The notes beneath the pieces were generated by a model, which had not been told where the DNA came from, searched no databases, and saw only the letters and a list, made by a program, of their open reading frames with translations. Of a stretch of 64,000 nt of DNA, positions 1 through 9,630 are shown in pieces; the first letter of the stretch is position 1, and each line of letters begins with the position of its first letter. Origin of the DNA: Saccharospirillum alexandrii (GTDB taxonomy: Bacteria; Pseudomonadota; Gammaproteobacteria; Pseudomonadales; Natronospirillaceae); assembly GCF_004000275.1 (NCBI RefSeq), contig NZ_RCIP01000001.1, positions 116,749-180,748 on the forward strand. Direction: 5' to 3'. Made by a program: the position numbers and the translations under genes.

Positions 1-156
1 GTTAGGCACCATGTCGCTGTCATCATCGAACAGGATACGCTGTGCCGGGCTGTCCAGGTCGTCGTACTGGCCGCTGTTGACCGTCCACCAGAACAAGCCG
101 CCACCTAGGAGCAGCAGCAACAGGCTCACCGGAATCAACAACAGTAGAATGTCCAT
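1..156 (-). CDS. ccoS: Cbb3 oxidase maturation protein CcoS (3' end outside the window)
   Basis: Fifty-two codons are readable from an ATG at 156 to the window edge without a stop, so the C-terminus is cut off. The product starts with one hydrophobic segment (residues 2-24), followed by an SGQYDDLDSP stretch and an acidic ILFDDDSD tail. This is the usual plan of CcoS: a single membrane anchor followed by a short acidic cytoplasmic part. CcoS is needed for cofactor insertion (heme b and copper) into CcoN. It lies 36 bp downstream of ccoI in the same direction, the standard ccoGHIS order. The call rests on length, composition and context. Confidence 0.88.
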   Translation of the reverse strand, partial: MDILLLLIPVSLLLLLLGGGLFWWTVNSGQYDDLDSPAQRILFDDDSDMVPN

Positions 157-192
157 GATCGTGCTCCATTTACAGGGTGTTTGCTGGTTGGT

Positions 193-2604
193 TCAGGACA
201 AGCGGCGCAGACGCAGGGCGTTTCCCACCACCAGCAATGAACTGAGCGACATGCCAATAGCGGCTTGCCAGGGGGCAACCCAACCCAGGGCCGCCAATGG
301 TAAGGCCAGGCCATTGTACAGCAAGGCCCAGACCAGGTTCTGACGGATCACTCGCCGGGTCTTTCGGGCGGCCTGAATGGCCAGCGCCAGCGTGGTCAGG
401 TTTTCATTCAACAGCAGAGCATCGGCGGCCTGCTTGGCAAGATCGGTTCCGGATGACATCGCCACGGACACGGGCGCACCGGCCAGAACCGGGGCATCGT
501 TTATCCCGTCGCCCACCACCGCGACGCGGGCGCCCTGGCTGGTTTGCTGGTTGACCCAGCCCAGCTTTTGCTCGGCACTGAGACCAAAATGAAACCGGCC
601 ATTAAGGCTTAGGTACGCCAGTCTCGGATCCAGCTCGCCGTTGGGATCACCGGTGAGGATATGGCAGCGTACGCCGAGTGTTTCAAGGGACTCCAGGCCC
701 GGCAGAGCGCTACCACGCAGGTCGTCGTTGACGGAAAAGGCGGCCAGTGCACGGCCGTTCAGGCTAAGCCAGATACGGCCGGAGGCGGATGTTGGGGTTG
801 CTGCTGACCCCTCGCTGGCAAAGTCCCAGTGGCCAAGGCGCCAGGTTCCGGCGGCGTCCCGTGCAGACTGTCCGGCCCCCGGGTGGCGTTGGTGATCCCG
901 GAGTTTGCGTACTGGTGTACCAGGTGGCTGAGCCTGTCGGAACGCCCGGGCAATGGGGTGTTCGCTGGTGCGTTCGAGTTCGGCTGCAATCGCGATCAGG
1001 TCAGCTTCAGTAAAGCCCAGGCGCTCTGCTTCGGCTTCAGGGTAGACGCCCGTCAGCACGAAGTGGCCTTCGGTCAGGGTGCCGGTTTTGTCGAAGGCCA
1101 GGTCGGTGACTGACGCCAATTGATCGAGTGTATGACCGCGGGTAATAATCAGTCCGCGCTGGCGCAAACTGTTGGTGGCCTGAGCCAGCACCGTCGGGGT
1201 AGCAAGACTCAGCGCGCAGGGGCAGGTGACCACCAGCACGCTGATGACGACCCAGAAAGCCCGGTCCGGCGCTACCCAAAGCCAGACCAGGCCAATAATG
1301 GCGGTGATCAATAAAGTCGAGGCGACAAAATGGTGGGCTCCCCGGTCGGCCAGTTCGGCCAGGCGCGGTTTTTCACTGGCGGCCCGTTCTAGTAGTTGCA
1401 TCAGGCTGGAGGCTGAGCTGTCCTGCCCGGTGCGCTCAACGTCGACTTCGACGGCCTGGCTTTGGTTGAGAGTGCCGGCGAGAACGGCATCACCTGGTGC
1501 CTTGGAACGCGGTTTGAATTCGCCGGTCAGCCGGGACTCATCGAATTCGCTGCAGCCTGATCGAACCACACCATCCACCGGGCACAGCTCTCCGGCCTGA
1601 ATCAGAATGCGTTCACCGGCGTGAATGTCGCGCAGCGCCTGACGTTGCCAGTGTCCCTCCCGCCAGACCTGGCAGGTTGCTGGCAGATGGCTGGCCAGCG
1701 CATTGCCGCTGGCATGCACTGAGGTACGAGCCCGAAATTCCAGAAAGCGGCCAAGCACCAGAAAGAAGGTGAACATATTGACCGATTCATAATAGACCTC
1801 GCCGCCGCCGGTCAGGGTTGCCCAGACACTGGCAACAAAGGCCGAGCCGATGGCAAGCGCTACCGAAACGTCCATCGACAGGTGTCTTACTTTCAGGCTG
1901 CGCCAGGCCGATCGGAAGAATGGCCCAGCGGCAATAACCACAACGGGAATGGTCAGGACCAGGCTGGCCCAGCGAACCAGCAGTTCGGTACTGCCCGTCA
2001 TGTTGCCGCTGTAGATGGCCACGGCATTCATCATGGCCTGCATCATGCCAAGGCCGGCAATACCCAGACGCAATACATATTGGCGCTGTTCTTTCTGGCG
2101 CAGCAGCTCTTCCTGATCCGGGCGGTAAGGGTGGGCGCGGTAACCCAGACCAAATACCGCCAGAAAGACATCGCTCAGTGGCAGTTGATCCGGGTTCCAG
2201 CTCACCTGGCAACGGTGGCTGGTCTGGTTAAAGTGAACACTGGTAACGCCGGGCAGACGGGCAAGGTGTTTTTCAATCAGCCAGCTGCAAGCAGAGCAAC
2301 TGACGCCTTCAATCATCAGGGTGGCCGTCAGTTGGCCAGGGTTGGGCTGGCTGACAAACTCCGCCTGGACATCGGCGCGGTCATAGAGCAGCAGTTTTTC
2401 CCGATCGGAGTCAGTAACGGGCGGTGCTGCCGGCGCCTGAGCCGGGTCGTGGAAGCGGTAGTAGGCTTCCAGGCCATTGTCGAGAATGGTTTGCGCGGCT
2501 GCCAGGCAGCCGACGCAACAGAATGGACGGGGCTCGCCAGCGACGGTCAGGCGGTATCGGTCATCGTAAACCGGTAAGCCGCAGTGAAAACAATCCGGAT
2601 TCAT
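193..2604 (-). CDS. ccoI: Copper-translocating P1B-type ATPase CcoI/FixI for cbb3 oxidase assembly
   Basis: An 803-residue inner-membrane ATPase that exports Cu(I) from the cytoplasm for delivery to the CuB site of the cbb3 oxidase. Visible in order: an N-terminal Cys-rich segment (CFHC at 5-8, CCVGC at 29-33) typical of CcoI/FixI; a heavy-metal-binding domain with CSAC at 103-106; paired membrane helices; the actuator TGE at 360-362; the transport motif CPC at 461-463; the phosphorylation motif DKTGT at 505-509; the HP motif near 549; and GDGIND at 698-703. All catalytic motifs are intact. Its ATG overlaps the stop of ccoH by 4 bp, indicating translational coupling. The N-terminal Cys cluster and position in ccoGHIS separate it from a general CopA. 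Confidence 0.96.
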   Translation of the reverse strand: MNPDCFHCGLPVYDDRYRLTVAGEPRPFCCVGCLAAAQTILDNGLEAYYRFHDPAQAPAAPPVTDSDREKLLLYDRADVQAEFVSQPNPGQLTATLMIEGVSCSACSWLIEKHLARLPGVTSVHFNQTSHRCQVSWNPDQLPLSDVFLAVFGLGYRAHPYRPDQEELLRQKEQRQYVLRLGIAGLGMMQAMMNAVAIYSGNMTGSTELLVRWASLVLTIPVVVIAAGPFFRSAWRSLKVRHLSMDVSVALAIGSAFVASVWATLTGGGEVYYESVNMFTFFLVLGRFLEFRARTSVHASGNALASHLPATCQVWREGHWQRQALRDIHAGERILIQAGELCPVDGVVRSGCSEFDESRLTGEFKPRSKAPGDAVLAGTLNQSQAVEVDVERTGQDSSASSLMQLLERAASEKPRLAELADRGAHHFVASTLLITAIIGLVWLWVAPDRAFWVVISVLVVTCPCALSLATPTVLAQATNSLRQRGLIITRGHTLDQLASVTDLAFDKTGTLTEGHFVLTGVYPEAEAERLGFTEADLIAIAAELERTSEHPIARAFRQAQPPGTPVRKLRDHQRHPGAGQSARDAAGTWRLGHWDFASEGSAATPTSASGRIWLSLNGRALAAFSVNDDLRGSALPGLESLETLGVRCHILTGDPNGELDPRLAYLSLNGRFHFGLSAEQKLGWVNQQTSQGARVAVVGDGINDAPVLAGAPVSVAMSSGTDLAKQAADALLLNENLTTLALAIQAARKTRRVIRQNLVWALLYNGLALPLAALGWVAPWQAAIGMSLSSLLVVGNALRLRRLS

Positions 2605-3107
2605 CGCACCCTGGGTAGCAAGGTCTGGATGGTGCTGCTGGGCAAGGTTACACGACCGTGTAAGCGCCAGTTGGTGTCGCTATCCAGCGGTTGCAGCAGC
2701 AATGAGCGTTCGCCTTCAATGCGCTCGGGCAATTGACCGGTGAAGCGGCCATCCGGTGTTCTGCTCAGCGTTACTTCAACATCCCGCTGAGCATGGGTAT
2801 CGAAAACGAACAGCAATGTCAGCGCCTGCGGCGGCGTGTCGAGATTGCCGTCCAGACGTACGCTGATGCGGTCACCGATCATCTGCATTTGAGCGCCCAG
2901 TTGCAGTTCCATCGCCAGATCGTCTGCTTCGGTACTCACGATGTAGCTTCGACCGTCCTTGTAGACATCGTCGATAACTGATCCGTCGCTGGTGACAACC
3001 GAGATGTAAATCATCCAGATACCGGCGGGCACGACGAATAACATGGGGCTGAATACCAGCCAGGGCCAAAACTGCCGGTACCAGGGGGTTATCTCAGTGT
3101 GATTCAC
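2601..3107 (-). CDS. ccoH: FixH/CcoH-family cbb3 oxidase assembly protein
   Basis: A 168-residue protein with an N-terminal transmembrane helix (about residues 12-36, preceded by PWYRQFWPW) and a larger periplasmic part with beta-rich composition. This is the plan of FixH/CcoH, a cbb3 assembly factor that contacts the oxidase and works with the CcoI copper ATPase. It sits between ccoG and ccoI, and its 3' end overlaps the ccoI start by 4 bp. The 68-bp gap upstream separates it from ccoG without an evident terminator, so ccoG-H-I-S is probably one transcription unit. Confidence 0.9.
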   Translation of the reverse strand: MNHTEITPWYRQFWPWLVFSPMLFVVPAGIWMIYISVVTSDGSVIDDVYKDGRSYIVSTEADDLAMELQLGAQMQMIGDRISVRLDGNLDTPPQALTLLFVFDTHAQRDVEVTLSRTPDGRFTGQLPERIEGERSLLLQPLDSDTNWRLHGRVTLPSSTIQTLLPRVR

Positions 3108-3175
3108 GTTGTATCTCCAAAAAATAGGCGGCGTTTACACGCCGCTGCAAGGCTTGAAATGGGAGGTGCCCGGGA

Positions 3176-4585
3176 TCAGAAGTTGGCCGGGCCAAAGAAA
3201 CGGCTCTCGGTTTCGGTGCTGACCTGTGAATCATCCAGTGCCGTAGCGGTAAAGAACACATCGTTGTTGGGCAAGGCCAGGTCTTCGGGTGGCAGCACCA
3301 GACGAACGGTAAACTCAGCTTCACCGCCTGCACTGATTTCGATTTGCTCGGGTGCGATCAGTTCAACGCCTTCGAGACCAGTGACACTCAGGGCATAGCT
3401 GCGATCTACCTGCGACATGTTCATCAATTGGATGTTGTAGCTGTTTTCTATCTGGCCTTGAGGGGTAATTCGGTGCAAGGCACCGCGTCCACGCTCGATG
3501 GACATCTCCAGCGGCACCCGGGTGGCAATTACCCAGGCAAACAACACCACCATAATGGTCAGTGCAGCGGCATAACCAATCAGGCGGGGGCGCAAAATAT
3601 GCGATGGCTTGCCTTCCAGTGCGTGTTCGGTGGTGTAGCGAATCAGCCCCGGTTCATAGCCCATTTTGTCCATGACACTGTCGCAGGCGTCGATACAGGC
3701 AGCACAACCGATGCACTCGTACTGAAGGCCATCGCGGATGTCGATACCGGTTGGACAGACCTGAACACACAGATCGCAGTCGATGCAATCGCCCAGATTC
3801 AGCTCCTGCGGGTCAATACCCCGACGGCGAGAACCCCGGGGCTCACCGCGTTTTTCATCGTAGCTGACGATCAGCGTGTCCTGGTCGAACATCACCGCCT
3901 GAAAGCGAGCATAGGGGCACATGTAAATGCATACTTGCTCGCGCAACCAGCCAGCGTTGCCATAGGTCGCCAGAGTGAAAAAAGCAATCCAGAACACCGC
4001 CCAGGCACTGGTACTGAACGTAAAGAGGTCGGGGATCAGTTGGCGAATCGGGGTGAAGTAGCCGACAAAGGTGATCGCCGTAGCCAGCGCGACCAATACC
4101 CATAACAGATGCTTGGCGAATTTACGGCCAAACTTTATCAGTGTCATGGGTTGTTCATCCAGCTTGATCCGGGCATTGCGCTTGCCCTCGGTTTTCTCTT
4201 CGATGAACATGAAAATCCAGGTCCAGGCACTCTGCGGGCAGGTATAGCCACACCAGACCCGGCCAGCGAACACCGTGACGAAGAACAGGGCAAAGGCACA
4301 AATGATCAGCGCCCAGGAAAGCAGCATGAAGTCCTGTGGCCAGAAGGTGATGCCGAACACATGAAACTGTCGGCTAGGCAGGTCGAACCAGACGGCCTGG
4401 CGGCCATTCCAGTTCAGCCAGAGTGTGCCGAAATAGGCAGCAAACAGGAAAGCACCGCCATAGACACGCAGGGAGCGATAGAACCCCTTAATGCGGCGCA
4501 CATAAATTTTCTCACGTTCCTGGTAAAGGTCGACCGTTTTGACGGTGTTGTCCGTGACGTCTTTGACTTCAATTTTTTGGGTCAT
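3176..4585 (-). CDS. ccoG: Cytochrome c oxidase accessory protein CcoG (RdxA/FixG), membrane 4Fe-4S protein
   Basis: A 469-residue polytopic protein with five or so hydrophobic segments (first at about 40-58) and two ferredoxin-type clusters, CIDCDLCVQVCP followed by CIGCAACIDACD, giving eight cysteines for two [4Fe-4S] centres. The cluster starting CGYTCPQSAW after the third helix is also typical of the FixG family. CcoG is thought to reduce Cu(II) to Cu(I) so that CcoI can transport it. The C-terminal 120 residues form an Ig-like periplasmic domain. It lies 96 bp downstream of ccoP on the same strand and heads the accessory gene group. Confidence 0.96.
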   Translation of the reverse strand: MTQKIEVKDVTDNTVKTVDLYQEREKIYVRRIKGFYRSLRVYGGAFLFAAYFGTLWLNWNGRQAVWFDLPSRQFHVFGITFWPQDFMLLSWALIICAFALFFVTVFAGRVWCGYTCPQSAWTWIFMFIEEKTEGKRNARIKLDEQPMTLIKFGRKFAKHLLWVLVALATAITFVGYFTPIRQLIPDLFTFSTSAWAVFWIAFFTLATYGNAGWLREQVCIYMCPYARFQAVMFDQDTLIVSYDEKRGEPRGSRRRGIDPQELNLGDCIDCDLCVQVCPTGIDIRDGLQYECIGCAACIDACDSVMDKMGYEPGLIRYTTEHALEGKPSHILRPRLIGYAAALTIMVVLFAWVIATRVPLEMSIERGRGALHRITPQGQIENSYNIQLMNMSQVDRSYALSVTGLEGVELIAPEQIEISAGGEAEFTVRLVLPPEDLALPNNDVFFTATALDDSQVSTETESRFFGPANF

Positions 4586-4681
4586 TGTCCGAACTTACTA
4601 ATAGGCTTGGGGAACAGGCTGGCCGGTTTCCGAAACCCATTAACGGGGAGCAGATGGCTCTGCTCCCCCGGGCTGTGCTGC

Positions 4682-5581
4682 TTATTGATTACTCAGGTCA
4701 TAAACATAGCCAGACAGAATGTGCACTCGCTCTTCACCCAGAATGTTTTGCCACGCAGGCATGTTGCCCGCCCGGCCATTGTTCAGGGTGTATTGTACGG
4801 AATCCCGAACGGATTCGCCGGGAATCCGGTACAGCCAGATGTCATCCGTAAGATTGGGCGCGCCCAGGGCCTGGTTGCCCGTTCCGGTTTCGCCATGGCA
4901 GGCCACGCAGGAGGCGTTGTACAGCGCCTCACCCTGGCGGGCGAGCGATGCGTTGACGTTATCCTGTTCAGACAGCTGCATCACATATTCCGTCACCGCG
5001 CGCACGCCCTGGGCACCCAAAGCATCGCCCCAGGCCGGCATCTGGCCACGGCGACCGTTGATCAGGGTGGCTTTGATGGTTTCGCCACTGCCACCGTACA
5101 GCCAGTCATCGTCGGTCAGGTTGGGGAAGCCATAACCGCCTTGACCCGCCTGGCCGTGGCACAAAGCGCAGTTATCTTCAAACAGGCGCTGACCGATACG
5201 CATGGCCTGAGGATTGTCGGGTAAATCTTCCACTGGCATGCTGGCCAGGCGCTCGTATATCTCGCCGTAGCGACGGTCGTGCGCGATCTGAGCATTGGTG
5301 AGCTCTTTCTGCGATGTCCAGTTCAGAAGGCCGTCCCAGTTACCAACGGGATACGCAATCAGATAACCGACTGCGAAGACAATGGTGATCCAGAACAGGT
5401 TCAACCACCATTTAGGCAGGGGGTTGTTGAACTCTTCGATGCCATCGAAGCTGTGGCCAGTTGTTGACGCCCCTTCGCCACCCGGATCTTTCATGCGCCG
5501 GGTCAGGGTGATCAGAATAGCCAGCCCGACGATCGAAATACCCGTCAGGATAAAGATGTAAGCACTCCAGAAACTGCTCAT
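4682..5581 (-). CDS. ccoP: Cbb3-type cytochrome c oxidase subunit III (diheme), CcoP
   Basis: A 299-residue diheme cytochrome c that accepts electrons from soluble cytochrome c and passes them to CcoO. Two N-terminal hydrophobic segments (about 5-26 and 58-78) anchor it; two periplasmic heme c sites follow at CALCH (138-142) and CVACH (225-229), each with a downstream axial Met in an MPAW context. The two-helix N-terminus matches the Pseudomonas type of CcoP. The ATG shares one base with the ccoQ stop codon, so the two are translationally coupled. Confidence 0.97.
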   Translation of the reverse strand: MSSFWSAYIFILTGISIVGLAILITLTRRMKDPGGEGASTTGHSFDGIEEFNNPLPKWWLNLFWITIVFAVGYLIAYPVGNWDGLLNWTSQKELTNAQIAHDRRYGEIYERLASMPVEDLPDNPQAMRIGQRLFEDNCALCHGQAGQGGYGFPNLTDDDWLYGGSGETIKATLINGRRGQMPAWGDALGAQGVRAVTEYVMQLSEQDNVNASLARQGEALYNASCVACHGETGTGNQALGAPNLTDDIWLYRIPGESVRDSVQYTLNNGRAGNMPAWQNILGEERVHILSGYVYDLSNQ

Positions 5582-5760
5582 TATTTGTCGTCTCCTGTCC
5601 TGGCTTGGGTCTTTTCATGCAGCGCTTCGTCTTCGAACGGCAGGTTGGCCGCTTCGTCGAATGTCTTTTTGCGCTTGCTGCTGTAGGCCCAAATCACAAT
5701 GCCAAAGAACGCAATCATGGTGAATATTGTGGCCAGACCTCTGAAATCGTTGATATCCAT
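5581..5760 (-). CDS. ccoQ: Cbb3-type oxidase small subunit CcoQ
   Basis: A 59-residue protein read directly from the sequence: ATG at 5760, TAA at 5583-5581. It has an N-terminal MDINDFRG, one transmembrane helix (about residues 8-26), a YSSKRKK positive patch and a charged soluble tail. Size, topology and place between ccoO and ccoP identify CcoQ, a non-catalytic subunit that stabilises the complex. The gap to ccoO is 4 bp and its stop overlaps the ccoP start by one base. It is easily missed by ORF callers with a length cut-off. Confidence 0.95.
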   Translation of the reverse strand: MDINDFRGLATIFTMIAFFGIVIWAYSSKRKKTFDEAANLPFEDEALHEKTQARTGDDK

Positions 5761-5764
5761 AGGG

Positions 5765-6370
5765 TTAACGGCCTGTCACAAGGGTGCCGAGCTGTTGCAG
5801 ATAGGCTACCAATGCATCGATTTCAGTGACGCCATCAACTTCACTTTCAGCATTGGCAATCTGCTCATCGGTATAGGGCACACCTACGCGACGCAGGGCG
5901 GCCATTTTTGCACCGGTTTTAGAGCCATCGACTGTCCATTCGAACAACCAGGGAAAGGCGGGCATGTTGGACTCGGGAACGACCGAGCGTGGGTCATACA
6001 GATGCGCTTTCTGCCACTCGTCACTGTAGCGCTGGCCGACTCGTGCCAGGTCTGGCCCGGTGCGTTTTGAACCCCAGAGGAAAGGGTGTTCATACACATC
6101 TTCACCTGCCTGGGAGTAGGGGCCATAGCGTTCGACTTCAGCGCGCAATGGCCGCACCATCTGGGTGTGGCACACATGGCAGCCTTCGCGAATGTAAATA
6201 TCCCGGCCTTCCAGTACCAGGGCGCTGTGGGGTTCCAGGCCTTCGATGGGCTCGGTGACTTCGTCCTGCGAGAACAGGGGAACAATCTCGACCAGACCGC
6301 CGAAACTGATGGCTACCAACACCAGCGCGACCATCAGGCCGACGTTCTTTTCAACCGTTTCGTGTTGCAT
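5765..6370 (-). CDS. ccoO: Cbb3-type cytochrome c oxidase subunit II (monoheme), CcoO
   Basis: A 201-residue membrane-anchored monoheme cytochrome c. The N-terminal helix covers about residues 10-32; the single heme c site CHVCH is at 64-68, within the family sequence [14 protein letters not shown], and downstream MPAFPWLF supplies the axial Met region. It relays electrons from CcoP to the catalytic subunit CcoN. It lies 17 bp after ccoN and 4 bp before ccoQ in the structural operon. Confidence 0.97.
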   Translation of the reverse strand: MQHETVEKNVGLMVALVLVAISFGGLVEIVPLFSQDEVTEPIEGLEPHSALVLEGRDIYIREGCHVCHTQMVRPLRAEVERYGPYSQAGEDVYEHPFLWGSKRTGPDLARVGQRYSDEWQKAHLYDPRSVVPESNMPAFPWLFEWTVDGSKTGAKMAALRRVGVPYTDEQIANAESEVDGVTEIDALVAYLQQLGTLVTGR

Positions 6371-6387
6371 TGTATCCGTCCTAACCG

Positions 6388-7827
6388 TTAAGCGGGCTGA
6401 GCGGCGGTGTCAGCCGCACTGGTTTTTTGTTCGCTCCGGATGGTCATCCAGACGTTGTAGGCCATCAGGAACATGCCAGACAGAAATACCATGCCGCCGA
6501 TCATGCGCACGACATAGCCAGGCCAACTGACTTCAACGCCTTGTACGAAGCTGTACATCAGCGTGCCGTCGGTATTGACCGCGCGCCACATCAGGCCCTG
6601 GGCAATGCCGTTGACCCACATGGCAGCGATGTACAGAACGGTACCGATGGTTGCTAGCCAGAAGTGAGCGTTGATCAGGGAGATGCTGTACATCTGCGTC
6701 TGACCGTAGAGGCGCGGAATGGTGTGGTACAGCGCGCCGATGGAGATCATCGCCACCCAGCCAAGTGCACCGGAGTGTACGTGGCCAATGGTCCAGTCGG
6801 TATTGTGCGACAGCGCATTCACCGTCTTGATGGCCATCATCGGGCCTTCAAAGGTGGCCATGCCGTAGAACGACAGAGACACCACCAGGAACCGCAGAAT
6901 CGGGTCGGTACGCAGTTTGTGCCAGGCACCGCTCATGGTCATCATGCCGTTGATCATGCCACCCCAGCTCGGTGCCAGCAGAATCAGAGACATGACCATG
7001 CCGAGGTTCTGAGCCCAGTCTGGCAGTGACGAGTAGTGCAAGTGGTGGCCACCGGCCCACATATAGACGGAGATCAGCGCCCAGAAGTGAACAATCGACA
7101 GACGGTAGGAGTAGATGGGGCGTTCAGCCTGCTTGGGCACGTAGTAGTACATCATGCCAAGGAAGCCAGCGGTCAGGAAAAAGCCCACCGCGTTGTGGCC
7201 ATACCACCACTGGACCATGGCATCCATGGTGCCAGCATAGGCCGAGTAGGATTTGAACATCGACACCGGGATGGCGGCACTGTTAACGACATGCAAGACC
7301 GCAACGGTAATAATGAACGCCAGGTAGAACCAGTTGCCGACGTAGATGTGTGACATCTTGCGGCGGCTGATGGTACCCACGAAGACGGCCAGGTAAGACA
7401 ACCAGACCAGTGCGATCAGTATGTCGATGGGCCATTCCAGTTCGGCGTATTCCTTTGATGAGGTTAAACCCAGCGGCAAGGTCGCTACCGCGGCAACGAT
7501 GACGGCCTGCCAACCCCAGAAGGTAAATTTAACCAACCCTTCGAAAGCCAGCCGGGCCTGGGTGGTGCGTTGAACAACGTAATAGGAGGTCGCAAACAAC
7601 GCAGAGCCACCAAACGCAAAAATAACGGCGTTGGTGTGCAGCGGACGCAACCGGCCAAAATGGAAATAGGGGCCGAAGTTCAATTCCGGGAATGCCATCT
7701 GGGCGGCGATGATGACGCCAACCAGCATACCGACAATCCCCCAGACAACAGTCATGATGGAGAATTGACGCACAACCGTATAATTGTACGTCGTCTGCTC
7801 CTCAGGCACGGTAGTAGAGTTGCTCAT
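6388..7827 (-). CDS. ccoN: Cbb3-type cytochrome c oxidase catalytic subunit I, CcoN
   Basis: A 479-residue polytopic heme-copper oxidase subunit that carries low-spin heme b, high-spin heme b3 and CuB and reduces O2 to water while pumping protons. It contains the early His region [15 protein letters not shown], the CuB/active-site region [19 protein letters not shown] and the late double-His region [13 protein letters not shown], all conserved in the C-type family. It is the first gene of ccoNOQP, with an FNR/Anr-like box about 80-93 bp upstream, matching the usual low-oxygen induction of cbb3 oxidases. Confidence 0.98.
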   Translation of the reverse strand: MSNSTTVPEEQTTYNYTVVRQFSIMTVVWGIVGMLVGVIIAAQMAFPELNFGPYFHFGRLRPLHTNAVIFAFGGSALFATSYYVVQRTTQARLAFEGLVKFTFWGWQAVIVAAVATLPLGLTSSKEYAELEWPIDILIALVWLSYLAVFVGTISRRKMSHIYVGNWFYLAFIITVAVLHVVNSAAIPVSMFKSYSAYAGTMDAMVQWWYGHNAVGFFLTAGFLGMMYYYVPKQAERPIYSYRLSIVHFWALISVYMWAGGHHLHYSSLPDWAQNLGMVMSLILLAPSWGGMINGMMTMSGAWHKLRTDPILRFLVVSLSFYGMATFEGPMMAIKTVNALSHNTDWTIGHVHSGALGWVAMISIGALYHTIPRLYGQTQMYSISLINAHFWLATIGTVLYIAAMWVNGIAQGLMWRAVNTDGTLMYSFVQGVEVSWPGYVVRMIGGMVFLSGMFLMAYNVWMTIRSEQKTSAADTAAQPA

Positions 7828-7906
7828 GGATCAGCTTCCGATAGGGTGTGTAAGGGTTAAAAGGATTAGGCGGCGAAAGTATGCTGAGTCGATATGCCAT
7901 TTGCAA

Positions 7907-7920
7907 ATGACACAGGTCAA
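7907..7920 (-). promoter_or_regulatory. FNR/Anr-type box upstream of ccoN
   Basis: On the minus strand the sequence reads TTGAC-CTGT-GTCAT, one half-site perfect for the FNR/Anr consensus TTGAT-N4-(A/G)TCAA family and the other a 3/5 to 4/5 match. Its centre lies about 33 nt upstream of a -10-like CATACT (7878-7883), close to the spacing of a class II activator site at -41.5. This fits induction of ccoNOQP under microaerobic conditions. I see the motif directly; regulator identity is inferred. Confidence 0.65.
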
Positions 7921-8050
7921 TAACATCGCCATAAGTTATTGTTTTGTCGATTTATTGCGATTCTTTCCAGAGAGTGTAGAACACTGTGCCAGTCCTGCTC
8001 GAATCCTGAACAGAATTTGATCGGGCTGGCAGAGGTTTTACCGTCAGTGT

Positions 8051-9514
8051 TTAGACAGCACTGCGCTTCAATCTGATCTGATCGGTGGTTTCACCACGTT
8101 GCAACAGAGACTGTGCTCTTGCTTCCAGCGCCAGTCCATGGCGAAAGTTTTTCAGGCGAATGGAGCTGTTGCTGGTGCAGTAACCTTTGTGCGTGATGAG
8201 TGAATCGTTGCCCTGAGTGCTGATCAGCAGGGCTTCAGACAAGCGGTCTTTTATGCGCACCGCAACCGGCTGCAGGTTGCCGGTCAGATACTCAAGGCCG
8301 CAAATTCGCCCCCGGCTGTCGCGGTGCATCCAGCGAACGATCCCGAGCCGGCCTTCACTATCGGGGCCATCGTCCTGATCGCGGTGCATCAGCACGTCGC
8401 CAACGTTCAGTGAGACGGTGTCGTCCCTGAGGCGAATACAGGCCCCTTGTTTACTGGTATTGAGCGTGGTGACGCTCGCCAGTTGTTCTTCACGGCTACC
8501 GTTAACCCGCAAGTACTGGTGCACCGAATGCAGGCCGATGGCGGCCTGGGTTTGCTGTTCAAGCAGATCCCGCTCGAAACGGCGTGAGCCCACTTGTTTC
8601 CAGGCGGAAATGGCTTTCTTAAGCGTCATGAACAGGTCAATGCTGTCAATGTCGGCGGGCAATCCCAGTTTTTCGGGAGAAAGACCCTGGCGCTGGTTTT
8701 TCATGTGCTGTCGTGCCTGTTCGATGACCGGCAAGGGATTGAGTACCAGAATGGACTCGTCGTTTCCGGCCCCCTGGATTTGGCGGGCGGTTTGTATACC
8801 CCGGTTGGCTTCGGTATCAATATAGAAGTAGCGTGTGTTGAAGTCTCGCCGTTCCTGATGGCTGAGCCGGGCGCGGAATGCCCAGTGGCCGAGGTAAACA
8901 TCCAGAATCATGCGCTCGGTATGGCTGAGGTGTTCCGTCTGACTGGCTGACAACAGCAGCGCATGCTTGTAGCGCGTCTCTATATCGCCGCGGTCCGGTG
9001 CCAGCGCCTGAAAATCAGTCAGTCTTCGCTGGCTGGCGAATTGAAACAACCGGTGCATTTCACCCCAAAGGGCGCCAGGCTGGCTGCGGTACTGGGATGA
9101 AAAGTCATTGAGATGGATCGACAGGGCCGATATGGCCCAATACACAAAACGGGCCCACTCTTCTTTGGATCGGGGTGTGCAGTCACGCAACAACAGCTTG
9201 GTCGCATACGACAGTTCCCGGTTGCATTCCGACAGCAACGTCGTGGAAAGCCCCCGGTCGGCCATAACCGGTGCTTGCTGCATATAGATGAGGTAATGCT
9301 GTATCAGGTTCTCGGTCAGTTCCTGGCGTATTTCACCCTGCAGCGGAACCCGGTTCAGGTTGTGCAGATAAGAGGCAATTTTTTCCAGTCTGGCGCCAAC
9401 GTGCTCCGCTTCCATGACCTGGTTAACCAGGACATCACGGTACAGTGCCAGCGTATCCTGGCTTAGGTGCAATGCCTGATTTGGCAGCGTAAGGTGCAAG
9501 GCCGCGAAACTCAT
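8051..9514 (-). CDS. Putative PilZ-domain protein with large helical N-terminal region
   Basis: I do not recognise the full-length protein (487 residues). The first 330 residues are mainly helical, without signal peptide or membrane segment. Residues about 335-425 look like a PilZ beta-barrel: NTSKQG at 352-357 fits the c-di-GMP-binding pattern (D/N)xSxxG, followed by alternating short strands ending in GIVRWMHRD and GLEYL. The arginine motif is not clean: RVNGSR (336-341) has one residue too many, whereas RRFER (311-315) fits RxxxR but lies about 40 residues upstream. A c-di-GMP effector is plausible; binding is unproven. The start at 9514 is preceded by GGGAGAG-type sequence. A CRP-like site lies about 120 bp upstream. 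Confidence 0.6.
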   Translation of the reverse strand: MSFAALHLTLPNQALHLSQDTLALYRDVLVNQVMEAEHVGARLEKIASYLHNLNRVPLQGEIRQELTENLIQHYLIYMQQAPVMADRGLSTTLLSECNRELSYATKLLLRDCTPRSKEEWARFVYWAISALSIHLNDFSSQYRSQPGALWGEMHRLFQFASQRRLTDFQALAPDRGDIETRYKHALLLSASQTEHLSHTERMILDVYLGHWAFRARLSHQERRDFNTRYFYIDTEANRGIQTARQIQGAGNDESILVLNPLPVIEQARQHMKNQRQGLSPEKLGLPADIDSIDLFMTLKKAISAWKQVGSRRFERDLLEQQTQAAIGLHSVHQYLRVNGSREEQLASVTTLNTSKQGACIRLRDDTVSLNVGDVLMHRDQDDGPDSEGRLGIVRWMHRDSRGRICGLEYLTGNLQPVAVRIKDRLSEALLISTQGNDSLITHKGYCTSNSSIRLKNFRHGLALEARAQSLLQRGETTDQIRLKRSAV

Positions 9515-9630
9515 TTACACTCTCCCTCTGATCGGTTACTACCCGTTGGGCTCGATCTCCCAGACTGAACATAGTCGGTGCAACGAAAGATCAATGTTCC
9601 AATTCGCATTTTCAGGAGCCATTCTTTCTG

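Noticed and set aside
4109-5224. A 371-codon plus-strand open frame opposite ccoG/ccoP
   Set aside because: Antisense shadow of ccoG, the intergenic gap and ccoP; the opposite strand encodes full heme and Fe-S motifs.
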